DNA of 64,000 bases from Dyadobacter psychrophilus (GCF_900167945.1 NZ_FUZA01000002.1:62001-126000), one strand, 5' to 3'. Counted from the first letter of the stretch, positions 29,284-38,658 are shown. Notes: generated from the sequence alone by a model not told the origin. Numbers and translations are program-made.

Positions 29284-30009
29284 CTAAATAAAAACAGACA
29301 AATCTCTCACGCCCAGTTTTCTGGATGTTGTAAATCCCTCTCCGAAGGTTACACCGATCGAATGGCCCATTTCGCGGGCGCGGGCGATGACAAATTCGAG
29401 GAAATCGGGGGAGGAAATGTAGCTTTGCGGCTCGTCGCTGTTATAGGAAGGCACAAAGAATTGACTTTCGAAAGCGCGGATTGCCTCTATTTTTTTGTCA
29501 TGAACATGGGTAATGTCAACGATAAAATCAGGCGTGATGTAGCGGTCCTGTACGGTATGGAAAACCTGTTTAGGGCGCCATGCTTCCTGCTCATTTCCTA
29601 GTTCATCAAATGTTTTGACCATACGCAAGCCGGAATAAAAACAGCTGTCCGCAACCAGCTCTCCGGCACGGCCATGATCCGGATGCCTGTCGACAACTGC
29701 ATTGGTAATGACGATATCCGGCTGATATTTACGAATATAAGGGATGATTGCTTTCTGATGTGTTTCGTTGTTGGCGAAAAAACCATCCGCCAAACCTACA
29801 TTATCACGCACAGAAATATTCATGATCGCCGCTGCATTTTTCGCCTCCTGAATCCTGCCTTCCGGCGTTCCGCGGGTGCCTAGCTCGCCACGTGTAAGGT
29901 CTACAATCCCTACTTTTTTCCCAAGTGCAATTTGTGACAGCAATGTGCCGGCACAGCAAAGTTCTACATCGTCAGGGTGGGCTGTGATGGCGAGAATATC
30001 TAGTTTCAT
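29284..30009 (-). CDS. bshB1: Bacillithiol biosynthesis deacetylase BshB1
   Basis: A 241-residue PIG-L/LmbE-family deacetylase that removes the acetyl group from GlcNAc-malate in bacillithiol synthesis. The zinc-site motif AHPDDVEL (residues ~10-17) and a second histidine motif RHPDHGRAG are present. BshB1-typical stretches are DLTRGELGTRGTPEGR and GSHSIGVTFGEGF-like text near the C-terminus (MGHSIGVTFGEGF). It is followed upstream by the M23 peptidase gene 11 bases away in the same direction. Bacillithiol use is known in this phylum. Confidence 0.93.
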   Translation of the reverse strand: MKLDILAITAHPDDVELCCAGTLLSQIALGKKVGIVDLTRGELGTRGTPEGRIQEAKNAAAIMNISVRDNVGLADGFFANNETHQKAIIPYIRKYQPDIVITNAVVDRHPDHGRAGELVADSCFYSGLRMVKTFDELGNEQEAWRPKQVFHTVQDRYITPDFIVDITHVHDKKIEAIRAFESQFFVPSYNSDEPQSYISSPDFLEFVIARAREMGHSIGVTFGEGFTTSRKLGVRDLSVFI

Positions 30010-30020
30010 AAAGGTGGTTG

Positions 30021-31094
30021 TTATTTGATGCGAAGTTTCTGTCCGATCCTCAATGTTGAACGGGTAGAAATGCGGTTTTTTCGGGCAACGGATGAAATGC
30101 TGACGCCGTATCTTCCGGCAATGGAAGAAAGTGTTTCCCCGGAGCGTACTTTGTGTAAAATGGAGCGCGTATATGCCACGGGTGCATCACCGGAAGCAAA
30201 TTCACTTTTGTTGGATTTACCCCGCAAATGGCTCCATACATTGCTGGTCAGCAGAAAGTGATCCGATTTAATGGCTTTATTTTCCCAATCAAAAATGTTT
30301 CTTGGATCAAATGGATTTCCCTCGTAGCGGTTTTCATAATGTAAATGTGAGCCTGTACTGCGGCCCGTATTTCCTCCCAATCCGATCACTTCGCCGGCTT
30401 TTACAATCTGCCCGGATTCAACAAGTTGTTTGGATAAGTGGCCGTAAAGCGTTTCAAGGCCATTGTAATGTCTTACTACAATAAAACGGCCATATCCGCT
30501 ACCATCAAAAGCGACAATGCGGACCATTCCGTCATAAGTTGAACGTACGGTGTCGCCCGTTTCCAGGTCCAGGTCACTTCCATTGTGCCATCTTCCCCAG
30601 CGGTAACCGAAATTGGAAGTCGGCTTGGTATCGATCATAGGCGTGGCCCACATTCTGTTTACTGCCGGATCGTATAATGTAAGTTCAACAGGTTCATCGA
30701 ATTCCAATGGGCTAAGTCCGTACGGATTAATGGTCCTGGCATCCCATATCACGTAATATTCGGCTGATTTTACCCATTCATCGGCTACCAGTAACGAATC
30801 AACCACCTCCACAACCTCTGTTTCTCCTTCATCAATGGTGGTGGTATCCTCGTTTACAACCGGATTAAGTGGCTTTACGGGTTCAAACTGACTCTGAAAT
30901 CTGAGATTAGATGTTTCGACTTGATATTCGTCTTCGGGCTGGGGTGTGCTTACTCTTGTAGGTCCTTCGTTGGCATTGTTTCCGGACTGATTGATTTTAG
31001 GATTTCTTTTGAATTTGCCTCGCTCTTGTGCTTGCGTGTTCCAGGAGATCAAACACACGATCATTAGCAAACTTACAATAAGCTTTACTTTCAT
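30021..31094 (-). CDS. M23 family metallopeptidase with C-terminal LysM domain
   Basis: A 357-residue cell-wall endopeptidase. A signal peptide (LIVSLLMIVCLISWNTQAQ) is followed by a disordered linker and an M23 domain with zinc ligands in WGRWHNGSDLD and HLHYE (GRSTGSHLHYENRYEG). The C-terminal ~45 residues are one LysM peptidoglycan-binding repeat (HKVRSGETLSSIAGRYGVS ... LRIGQKLRIK). It probably cleaves peptidoglycan cross-links or interpeptides. It may be cotranscribed with bshB1. Confidence 0.93.
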   Translation of the reverse strand: MKVKLIVSLLMIVCLISWNTQAQERGKFKRNPKINQSGNNANEGPTRVSTPQPEDEYQVETSNLRFQSQFEPVKPLNPVVNEDTTTIDEGETEVVEVVDSLLVADEWVKSAEYYVIWDARTINPYGLSPLEFDEPVELTLYDPAVNRMWATPMIDTKPTSNFGYRWGRWHNGSDLDLETGDTVRSTYDGMVRIVAFDGSGYGRFIVVRHYNGLETLYGHLSKQLVESGQIVKAGEVIGLGGNTGRSTGSHLHYENRYEGNPFDPRNIFDWENKAIKSDHFLLTSNVWSHLRGKSNKSEFASGDAPVAYTRSILHKVRSGETLSSIAGRYGVSISSVARKNRISTRSTLRIGQKLRIK

Positions 31095-31111
31095 AGGTAT
31101 AATAAAATCAG

Positions 31112-31155
31112 ATCAGACTACACTGTTGGTTAGAACATATTCAGTGTAGCCTGAT
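31112..31155 (-). terminator. Stem-loop terminator after trxB
   Basis: ATCAGACTACACTG and CAGTGTAGCCTGAT form a 14-bp stem with one mismatch around a 16-base loop, in the 87-base gap between trxB and the M23 gene. On the minus strand the following bases are T-rich (TGATTTTATT). Confidence 0.6.
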
Positions 31156-31181
31156 TCAAATTAGGGGTTGGGCAAATAATT

Positions 31182-32141
31182 TTAAGCGGTTTCTTCGATA
31201 ATAATCTCTACTTCACGTTCCATAAGATATCGCTCCGCATCCAGGGCAGCCATACAACCAGTTCCAGCGGCGGTAATCGCCTGTCTGTAAACATTGTCCT
31301 GCGCATCACCGCAAGCAAACACACCCTTAATGTTGGTGCAAGAGCTTCCTTTTACAGTTTGAATGTAACCGGTTTCGTCCATTTGCAGATATCCTTTGAA
31401 AATATCCGTGTTGGGTTTGTGACCGATTGCGACAAAGAAACCAGTTGCTTCCAAAAGTTGCTCCTCGCCGGTTTTATTATTTTTGACTAAAACAGATTCC
31501 AGTCCGTCTTCACCGTTCAGCTTAACGGTTTCGGTGTTCCAGAGGATCTCAATGTTAGGCAACATTTCAACCCTTTTTTGCATGATCTTCGAAGCACGCA
31601 TTTCATCGCGACGAACCAATAAATACACTTTGCGGGCCAATTTGGCAAGGTAACTTGCTTCTTCGGCAGCTGTGTCGCCAGCGCCCACAACCACTACATC
31701 CTGTCCGCGAAAAAAGAAACCGTCACAAACCGCGCAGGCAGAAACGCCGCGGCCGTTCAAACGCTCTTCGTCAGGAAGGCCAAGCCATTTAGCAGAAGCA
31801 CCCGTGGAAACAATCACTGAATCAGCCTCGATCTCGTGCTTGTTGTCAATGGTAACTTTCAGCGGATGTGTTGTAAAATCAACCGCCGTAGCAAGGCCGT
31901 AACGAATGTCAGAACCAAACCGCTTTGCCTGTTTTTCGAAATTAATCATCATTTCGGGGCCGGTTATTCCATCCGGGTAGCCGGGATAGTTATCAACCTC
32001 GGTTGTAATGGTAAGCTGGCCGCCAGGTTGTGCGCCTTGGTAAAGTACAGGATTCAACCCTGCCCTGGAAGCATATATAGCGGCTGTATATCCGGCAGGA
32101 CCGGAGCCAATAATTAAGCAAGAGACTTTCTCGGATGTCAT
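31182..32141 (-). CDS. trxB: Thioredoxin-disulfide reductase
   Basis: A 319-residue FAD/NADPH flavoenzyme that reduces thioredoxin. The FAD-binding GSGPAGYTAAIYASRAG is at residues ~12-28, the redox-active CAVC is C136/C139 followed by DGFF, the NADPH-binding GAGDTAAEEASYLAKLA follows, and the FAD motif GVFACGDAQDNVYRQAITAAGTG is near the C-terminus. Length and all motifs are normal. Transcribed alone on the minus strand. Confidence 0.97.
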   Translation of the reverse strand: MTSEKVSCLIIGSGPAGYTAAIYASRAGLNPVLYQGAQPGGQLTITTEVDNYPGYPDGITGPEMMINFEKQAKRFGSDIRYGLATAVDFTTHPLKVTIDNKHEIEADSVIVSTGASAKWLGLPDEERLNGRGVSACAVCDGFFFRGQDVVVVGAGDTAAEEASYLAKLARKVYLLVRRDEMRASKIMQKRVEMLPNIEILWNTETVKLNGEDGLESVLVKNNKTGEEQLLEATGFFVAIGHKPNTDIFKGYLQMDETGYIQTVKGSSCTNIKGVFACGDAQDNVYRQAITAAGTGCMAALDAERYLMEREVEIIIEETA

Positions 32142-32256
32142 ATTATATTAATACTAAATGTTAACGACGAATGTTTACGGACTAAGTTGTACTCGTCTAT
32201 TACAACATTGGCGGATCGACAAAAGTGCAAAATTTCACTTCTTTATGCAAATCGAA

Positions 32257-34155
32257 TCAGAGGATCCTCCACTCGATCCTGCGGTTCTTTTGCCGGTTTT
32301 CCTGAGAGTCGTTTGCCGCAACGGGCTGCGTCTCACCATAACCTTTAAATGTCATTCGCTCAGCGGTTATGCCCGACTCTTGCAGATATTGCTGAACAGA
32401 CTGCGCCCTTCGCCTTGATAATTCCATATTTTCGGTGTCGGAACCTACATCGTCCGTATGCCCGGAAATTTCAATTTTTACTGTTTTATTTTTACCTAAA
32501 AAATCAACCATTTTCCCAAGTTCCACTTTTGACTTTTCATCCAGACTGAATTCACCTGTCTTGAAAAATATATTGTTCAGCACTTCCGCCCTGTCTTTTT
32601 CAATGGCTTCCAACGGAATGTCCAGATCCACGAACGAGGTTGAATCATTAACTGTAAATGATAGGCTTTTGAAAAGATAACCTGCTTTGGAAACATAAAA
32701 AGCATATTCACCACCGCTATTGAGCACGGCCAGGAAAGAGCCCGTTTTGCTATCAGATGAGAATTCACCCACTTTTTGCTGTGTTTTCAGGTCAAAAAGG
32801 TCGATAGCAGAGGCTAGCGGCGTGTTTGTTTTTTTATCAAAAACCTTTCCCTTCGCATAGCGTGTGGGCACGATCATATCTTTCACCTGTTGCGGCAAAT
32901 TAAATGTGTAAAGCAGCGAGCGGCCTTTTGCTTCCGAGCCGTCGTCTGTGTAATAAGCTTTCTGCCCATCCGAAGCGATGAAAAGTCCTACCTGATCGGC
33001 AACAGTGTTGATTGGATAGCCGATGTTTTTTGATTGTGACCAGACCGTGTCTGTCCGCTGTGAAATGAAAATGTCAAAACCACCCATTCCAGGGAAACCA
33101 TTTGAAGCATAAAAAAGCGTTCTGCCGTTAGCGTGAATGAATGGTGCATTTTCCTCGTCAACTGTATTAATGTGCGGTCCCAGATTTTTTGGCGCAGCCC
33201 ATTTTCCTTTTTCATCCAGTTTTGTAACCCAGATATCGCGCTTGCCCTGGCCGCCTTTCCGGTCGGAAGCAAAGTAAAGCAGATGACCGTCTGCGGATAA
33301 CGATGGCTGCGATTCCCAGTCACGTGTATTGATTTCCTGGCCAAGATTCACGGGGGCGCTCCAATCTTTACCTTCTTTTCTTGAAATATAAAGATCGCAG
33401 CTGCCATAGCCGTCGGGCCGGTTGCAGGCAGTGAAAACCAATGTTCGGCCATCTGCCGAAACACTGCATGTGCCCTCATTATTGGTTGTATTAATCGAAG
33501 CAGAGATTTCTTCGGGCACATCCCATTTGCCTTTGATGCGGTGGGTTGTGTAAATATTTTCGTCGCGGTTTTCTGTCAATCCGGTGAAAATCAATGTTTC
33601 GTCATCAGCCGTCATCACAGGAAAATACTGTGTGTTCAAAAAGTTAATGGTGTCTCCGAGTGATCTTTTCTGAATGCTCAAAGGGTTTTTAATCGCTTCC
33701 CGGGCAAATTTGGAAGAAGCGATTGATTTTTCGGCCAACCGGGCAAGGCTGGATTTCGCAGGAAACAATGGTAAGGCCCTCTCAAAATAAACCTGCGCCG
33801 AATCATATCGTTGTGCCTCAAAATGATAGCGGCCGATCCATTGCAGCGCAGCGGCTGACTGAGGCGCCGACGGCCTTAACAGAATAGCTTTTGCGTAATA
33901 TTTTTTGGTAAGATCGGCGTTCCGTTGCAGCTCGTAGATCTGGGCAAGCCTCAGATTTGTGTCATAACTGTTAGGTTCTTGTTCCAGGACTTTCTCAAAG
34001 AGTGCAATGGCGTCGGGCAGCTTTCGTGCCTGCCACGCTTCCTGCGCTTTTTCATAAGTTTCACGGGCTTTTCGGGACAATGTTGCATCCTGTGCCTGCG
34101 CGAAATTTGAAACAAACAGACAGAAAAAAAGCAAAAATAGAGCGGCGCGGTGCAT
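32257..34155 (-). CDS. OmpA family protein with TPR and PD40 propeller repeats
   Basis: About 632 residues. A signal peptide (MHRAALFLLFFCLFVSNFAQA) is followed by TPR repeats (residues ~20-150), WD40-like PD40 repeats (GTCSVSADGRTLVFTACNRPDG; QPSLSADGHLLYFASDRKGG; NAPFIHANGRTLFYASNG), a carboxypeptidase-regulatory-like beta module and a C-terminal OmpA peptidoglycan-binding domain (EISGHTDDVGSDTENMELSRRRAQ). This layout is common in Bacteroidota, including gliding and T9SS-associated proteins such as PorE/SprF partners. ATG 34155 is chosen because it starts the signal and overlaps the queE stop by one base. Confidence 0.92.
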   Translation of the reverse strand: MHRAALFLLFFCLFVSNFAQAQDATLSRKARETYEKAQEAWQARKLPDAIALFEKVLEQEPNSYDTNLRLAQIYELQRNADLTKKYYAKAILLRPSAPQSAAALQWIGRYHFEAQRYDSAQVYFERALPLFPAKSSLARLAEKSIASSKFAREAIKNPLSIQKRSLGDTINFLNTQYFPVMTADDETLIFTGLTENRDENIYTTHRIKGKWDVPEEISASINTTNNEGTCSVSADGRTLVFTACNRPDGYGSCDLYISRKEGKDWSAPVNLGQEINTRDWESQPSLSADGHLLYFASDRKGGQGKRDIWVTKLDEKGKWAAPKNLGPHINTVDEENAPFIHANGRTLFYASNGFPGMGGFDIFISQRTDTVWSQSKNIGYPINTVADQVGLFIASDGQKAYYTDDGSEAKGRSLLYTFNLPQQVKDMIVPTRYAKGKVFDKKTNTPLASAIDLFDLKTQQKVGEFSSDSKTGSFLAVLNSGGEYAFYVSKAGYLFKSLSFTVNDSTSFVDLDIPLEAIEKDRAEVLNNIFFKTGEFSLDEKSKVELGKMVDFLGKNKTVKIEISGHTDDVGSDTENMELSRRRAQSVQQYLQESGITAERMTFKGYGETQPVAANDSQENRQKNRRIEWRIL

Positions 34156-34781
34156 TATGGAATGTTCATATACTTGTGGGTTTGTAACGACATTTTCCAT
34201 TTGGGATTGTCTTTGATATAGTCAATTATCAAAGGCAGCATCACCTCGTGCTTACTCCATTCGGGCTGTAACAGGAGCGTACATTCGTCGGAAACGAGCG
34301 CAGCATGTGATTCGGCAAATTCAAAATCGCTCTTGTTATAAATGATCGCTTTAAGCTCATTGGCGTTTTTATAAATGTCCGGGTGCGGATCTTTAAATTT
34401 TTTGGGAGAAAAACACACCCAATCCCAATGTCCTGTAAACGAATATACGCCCGAGGTTTCAATGTTGGTTTTAAAGCCCGCGTCTTGCAGCTTGCCAGTT
34501 AGCTCGTCCAGATTATACATTAAAGGCTCGCCACCAGTAATCACCGCCAGCCGGCCGGGATATTGCAATGCACCTTCTATAATGTTATTAATGTCAAATT
34601 TGGGATGCAAATCTGCATTCCAGGATTCTTTCACGTCGCACCAGTGACAACCCACTTCGCAACCGCCGAGACGGATAAAGTAAGCTGCGCGCCCGCTATG
34701 CTGGCCTTCACCCTGTAAGGTGTAGAAGGCCTCCATGACCGGAAGCTGGTGTGTAACGATAGGCAAAGTTTCAGTCAGCAC
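34155..34781 (-). CDS. queE: 7-carboxy-7-deazaguanine synthase QueE
   Basis: A 208-residue radical SAM enzyme of queuosine/7-deazapurine synthesis that converts carboxytetrahydropterin to 7-carboxy-7-deazaguanine. The iron-sulfur ligands are C41, C45 and C48 (GGCEVGCHWCDVK). Substrate-site landmarks AFYTLQGEGQHSGRAAYFIRL and VITGGEPLM are intact. No other queuosine gene is adjacent. Its stop overlaps the OmpA gene start by one base. Confidence 0.93.
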   Translation of the reverse strand: MLTETLPIVTHQLPVMEAFYTLQGEGQHSGRAAYFIRLGGCEVGCHWCDVKESWNADLHPKFDINNIIEGALQYPGRLAVITGGEPLMYNLDELTGKLQDAGFKTNIETSGVYSFTGHWDWVCFSPKKFKDPHPDIYKNANELKAIIYNKSDFEFAESHAALVSDECTLLLQPEWSKHEVMLPLIIDYIKDNPKWKMSLQTHKYMNIP

Positions 34782-34904
34782 AATTCAAAAAAGGAGATGT
34801 TCAAAAAAATGTAACAACCAATGTGGTCGAAAAATGCCCAAAGGTACGAAATTCAAAACGCTTATAGTCTATCAAACCAGATCATTTAGTCGCATATTTG
34901 CAGT

Positions 34905-36272
34905 ATGAATGCAATGCCAATCCACCAGCAAGAAGTTATTTGTGCGCTCGCAACTCCCTCAGGCGTAGGGGCGATCGCAGTGATACGCGTATCCGGCCTC
35001 GGATCTATTTCCTTGGTTAAATCCATTTTTAAGGGGAAAAACCTCGAAGAAGCCGAAAGTCACACCGTGCATTTCGGAACAATTCAGTCAGCCGGGGAGA
35101 TCATCGACGAAGTATTGGTTACGGTTTTTAAAACACCAAAATCTTTCACAAAAGAAGACTCCATAGAAATTTCCTGCCACGGCTCCGATTACATTATCAG
35201 GCAAATTTTAAAATTACTTATTTCAAAAGGAGCGCGCATAGCCAAGCCAGGTGAATTCACACAACGCGCGTTTCTCAATGGCCAGTTCGACCTCGTACAA
35301 GCCGAAGCCGTAGCCGCCCTGATCGCAGCAGACTCGCAAGCCAGTCACAAAACAGCGTTGAACCAGCTAAGAGGTGGTTTTTCCAGAAAACTAGCTTCAT
35401 TACGCACCGAACTCATCCATTTTGCTTCGTTAATTGAGCTCGAACTCGATTTTGGCGAAGAAGATGTTGAATTCGCTCAGCGCGACGATCTGCGTCGCTT
35501 AATAGAAGCTTTACTAAGCACCATTGCGCCACTGATCGACTCCTTCGATTTCGGAAACGCATTGAAAGAAGGCGTTCCCGTCGCCATTATCGGCTCTCCT
35601 AACGTTGGTAAATCCACATTGCTGAATGCGCTTTTAAATGAAGAAAAAGCCATCGTAACTAGCATCGCAGGCACCACCCGCGACGTAATCGAAGACACTA
35701 TTGTGCTCGAAGGCCTGAAATTCAGGTTCATAGACACCGCTGGAATCCGCGAAACGACAGACCTGGTAGAATCTATCGGCATCGAAAGATCCAAAGCCGC
35801 AATGGAAAAGGCTGACATTGTGATCTTTCTGTTTGATAGTTTGGAAACGCTGCACGAAAACCAGCAGTTGGCAAGATTGCTTCCGTCGGAAAAGCAGGTT
35901 TTGTATGTTCTGAATAAAATCGACATTGGAGAAATCGCACCTGAAAGCCTTGAAGCGCTGCAAAACGACATTATCTCCATTTCCGCAAAATCACAAACCG
36001 GATTATCTGACCTGACCAATAAATTGGTTTCCATGGTCTACGGGCAATCGGCCAGCGATACAGTCGTAACCAATTTGCGTCATTACGAACATTTGGTGAA
36101 AACGCATGATGCTTTACAAGATGTCTTGAATGGGTTGGAAACAGGCGTCACCGGCGATTTTCTGGCGCAGGATATCCGGTTGTCACTGCATCATTTGGGG
36201 GAGATTACTGGGACTATTGTTACGGATGATTTGTTGGATAATATTTTTAGTAAGTTTTGTATCGGCAAATAA
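34905..36272 (+). CDS. mnmE: tRNA uridine-5-carboxymethylaminomethyl modification GTPase MnmE
   Basis: A 455-residue GTPase that works with MnmG to modify the wobble uridine of tRNA. The N-terminal folate-binding domain begins ICALATPSGVGAIAVIRVSG. The G domain carries GSPNVGKSTLLNALL (G1), AGTTRDVIED (G2), DTAGIRET (G3) and LNKIDIGE (G4). The C-terminus is the invariant FCIGK. The gene is intact although the island begins at its 3' end, because the last codons form the putative attachment site. Confidence 0.97.
   Translation: MNAMPIHQQEVICALATPSGVGAIAVIRVSGLGSISLVKSIFKGKNLEEAESHTVHFGTIQSAGEIIDEVLVTVFKTPKSFTKEDSIEISCHGSDYIIRQILKLLISKGARIAKPGEFTQRAFLNGQFDLVQAEAVAALIAADSQASHKTALNQLRGGFSRKLASLRTELIHFASLIELELDFGEEDVEFAQRDDLRRLIEALLSTIAPLIDSFDFGNALKEGVPVAIIGSPNVGKSTLLNALLNEEKAIVTSIAGTTRDVIEDTIVLEGLKFRFIDTAGIRETTDLVESIGIERSKAAMEKADIVIFLFDSLETLHENQQLARLLPSEKQVLYVLNKIDIGEIAPESLEALQNDIISISAKSQTGLSDLTNKLVSMVYGQSASDTVVTNLRHYEHLVKTHDALQDVLNGLETGVTGDFLAQDIRLSLHHLGEITGTIVTDDLLDNIFSKFCIGK
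36255..36272 (+). other. Putative attachment site (attL) of the genomic island at the mnmE 3' end
   Basis: The last 18 bases of mnmE (TTTTGTATCGGCAAATAA, encoding FCIGK and stop) align with the attB used by SGI1-family islands, which insert at this exact place in trmE/thdF. A tyrosine recombinase starts about 190 bases further on, and base composition becomes more AT-rich. The matching right copy is not in the window. Confidence 0.5.
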
Positions 36273-36411
36273 ATATCTCATTTTGATAGTCAAACAAAAG
36301 AAACTAAGAGAAGACAAAGGAAGTAAACATCTGTAAAAGAAGTGTTTAGCGTTTTGTATATACATTGATATTGAGGAATCTTTTCCTATGATCGCTTTTA
36401 GTTTCCTAATA

Positions 36412-36460
36412 TTTGTTGCTATTTTGTTACTTACAAACAATGAGTAACAAAAGTAACAAA
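36412..36460. repeat. Short direct and inverted repeats upstream of the integrase
   Basis: TTTGTTGCT (36412-36420), TTTGTTACT (36423-36431) and two perfect tandem AGTAACAAA units (36443-36451, 36452-36460) form four copies of one 9-mer in both orientations. The last copy ends on the first base of the integrase ATG. This suits recombinase arm sites or an operator that represses the integrase. Confidence 0.5.
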
Positions 36461-37569
36461 TGGGAAAGAAACAAAAAGAACTGATTCATTTACGGGAAAA
36501 ACAGCTTGCTAATGGCGATATTAGTCTTTACTTGGATATTTATCTTAATGGGAAAAGAAAGTACGAGTTTCTGAAATTGTACTTGGTTGCTAGCCCTAAG
36601 TCCGCAAAGGACAAAGAGAAAAATCGAGCGACCCTACAACTAGCGCAGGCTATCAAGTCTAAAAGATTGGTAGAGATTCAAAATAATGAATACGGATTTT
36701 CCAGTCCAACAAAGAATCAAACTAACTTTCTAGACTACTTCAGTACATTAACGGAAGAGCGCAAGGAGGAAAAAGGTAATTATGGTAACTGGGCAAGTGC
36801 ACTGAAATATCTTAGACAATATTGTGATGAATCTATGACCTTCGATGACGTGGATTCGTCCTTCGTTGAAGGATTCAAAAACTTTTTGAATGATAAAAAA
36901 ACAAAAAGTAGCAAATTCCTGTCTCAGAATACGCAACACAGTTACTACAATAAGCTGGCGACCTGCTTAAAGCACGCCCACGATAAAGGGCTTATGCAAA
37001 CTAATCCTACCAAATCTGTCAAAGCGCCCAAGCCGGGAGACCCCCAGCGAGATTACCTATCTTTTGAAGAAGTGAGGGCCCTTACTATGGCGGATTGTAA
37101 GTTTCCAATAATGAAAAGAGCATTCTTATTTAGCTGCCTAACCGGAATTCGTTGGTCGGATATCAACAAAATGACTTGGAGCCAAGTGCAAGATTTTAAT
37201 GGAGTGCCTAGGATTGTCTTCAGACAGAAAAAAACACAGGGGCAGGAGTATCTTGATATAAATGAACAGGCTCTAGTTTACCTTGGTGAGCGTAGTAAAC
37301 CAGACGAAAGAGTCTTCGAAGGATTGAAATACTCCGCATGGCACAATATGGAGCTATCTAAATGGTGTGCACGGGCTAGAATTACAAAAGATATTACCTT
37401 CCATTGCGGTAGGCATACATTTGCCGTTATGATGCTGGATCTCGGTGCAGATCTTTTTACTACATCCAAATTGTTAGGGCACAAGCACATTAAAACGACT
37501 CAGATTTATGCTAAAGTGCTGGATAAGAAAAAACAGGAGGCGGTGGGTAGAATACCGAGCCTTAAATAA
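36460..37569 (+). CDS. Tyrosine recombinase/integrase of the island
   Basis: A 369-residue phage-type integrase. The N-terminus (IHLREKQLANGDISLYLDIYLNGKR) is an Arm DNA-binding domain typical of Bacteroidota element integrases; a SAM-like core-binding domain follows near residues 95-195. The catalytic domain shows arginine I in SCLTGIRWSDI, the HxxR box HCGRHTFAVMMLDLG, the second histidine in LLGHKHIKTTQIY and the nucleophilic tyrosine in TQIYAKVLD. All are intact, so it should be active. It is the first gene after the mnmE 3' end and marks the left end of the island. Confidence 0.93.
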   Translation: MGKKQKELIHLREKQLANGDISLYLDIYLNGKRKYEFLKLYLVASPKSAKDKEKNRATLQLAQAIKSKRLVEIQNNEYGFSSPTKNQTNFLDYFSTLTEERKEEKGNYGNWASALKYLRQYCDESMTFDDVDSSFVEGFKNFLNDKKTKSSKFLSQNTQHSYYNKLATCLKHAHDKGLMQTNPTKSVKAPKPGDPQRDYLSFEEVRALTMADCKFPIMKRAFLFSCLTGIRWSDINKMTWSQVQDFNGVPRIVFRQKKTQGQEYLDINEQALVYLGERSKPDERVFEGLKYSAWHNMELSKWCARARITKDITFHCGRHTFAVMMLDLGADLFTTSKLLGHKHIKTTQIYAKVLDKKKQEAVGRIPSLK

Positions 37570-37606
37570 AGTATAAAAAATTAGGTGAATAGAATGACAG
37601 ATAGAC

Positions 37607-38539
37607 ATGGAAAAGAATTTTGACTTAGAAAATTACAGCGGGACTATTTCCTATATCGTAAATATAGGAATACGACGACTCGGAGATCACGTAAAAACAT
37701 ACGACATTAAGCGAGCATTGTCCACCGAGCAAGTGATTCCTATGATTGTCAGGGAAGAACTTGAATCAGTTCATGAAATTCTTATTCCCTTTATAGGCGA
37801 TCACGGTGGCAATGAAGTGCTAAGCCAGCTCAAAAAAATTGATGAGCAAAATGAATATGACGTAGCAAATACCAAAATGGTAGAATATATCATTCTTTGT
37901 CACATCAAATATCGAAGCGGTCAAATTCAGTTTTTACCAAGATTTGTCCACAAAAATATTGGAGGCATCAACACCTATTTGAATCCTAACAAATCTTCCA
38001 AAATTAGCTTTGTTGACTCATACAATTGCTTACAAGAGATTATTAGCGTATTTATGGCCATAAGGTACTTTTTAGACCTTGATAAAAATAGGTTAGACGA
38101 GATCAGAACTAAAAGTCACCAGGAAGAAGACAATGAGAGCGATTCCCGAACGTTTCGTTCGAACTTGAGTGACAGTGAATTACATAAATTATATAATCAA
38201 CTAACTAATGATAGATTTATAGCAAAAGCTTCCCCCGTCGAGGAGTTTTCCAAAATCTTTAAAAATAGACTTACATCTGAACTGAAATCTCCTGTCATCT
38301 GGATCGGTGGTATACGGTCACTTGCCTACTTTTTTAAGATGTTATATAGTAACGGAGTGATTGACAGTCATACATGGAAGGCTAAAATCCAGCAAGGAGG
38401 GCTGTTTTGTAACGAAAAAGGGAAGGTGCCTAAGGCAAATCACCTCGCAAATGAAACTGCAAGAGACGCAAAACCACCGTCCGCCAGGAATAAGGAACTG
38501 CTTGATGCTATTTTAGTTGACATTGAAATAGGTATGTAA
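37607..38539 (+). CDS. Unknown protein, RteC-like C-terminal part
   Basis: A 310-residue soluble protein, rich in charged residues, with no signal or membrane segment. The C-terminal ~110 residues (LYNQLTNDRFIAKASPVEEFSKIF; IGGIRSLAYFFKMLYSNGVI) resemble the C-terminal parts of RteC and other regulators found in Bacteroidota mobile elements. I do not recognise a catalytic motif. Its position just after the integrase is typical of such element regulators or accessory proteins. Confidence 0.6.
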   Translation: MEKNFDLENYSGTISYIVNIGIRRLGDHVKTYDIKRALSTEQVIPMIVREELESVHEILIPFIGDHGGNEVLSQLKKIDEQNEYDVANTKMVEYIILCHIKYRSGQIQFLPRFVHKNIGGINTYLNPNKSSKISFVDSYNCLQEIISVFMAIRYFLDLDKNRLDEIRTKSHQEEDNESDSRTFRSNLSDSELHKLYNQLTNDRFIAKASPVEEFSKIFKNRLTSELKSPVIWIGGIRSLAYFFKMLYSNGVIDSHTWKAKIQQGGLFCNEKGKVPKANHLANETARDAKPPSARNKELLDAILVDIEIGM

Positions 38540-38619
38540 TAGTGTGCTATTCTCACATTCTGTCACTCAAACGGTTGCTAATAGCTTCCTATTTTTGCCT
38601 CTGTTAACGAAAAGAAAGT

Positions 38620-38638
38620 ATCGGATTCCGGATCCGAT
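38620..38638. promoter_or_regulatory. Inverted repeat upstream of the excisionase-like gene
   Basis: ATCGGAT and ATCCGAT form a perfect 7-bp inverted repeat around TCCGG, 20 bases upstream of the ATG at 38659. It is a candidate operator or Xis site. Confidence 0.45.
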
Positions 38639-38658
38639 CTAACATAAACAGCGACAAA

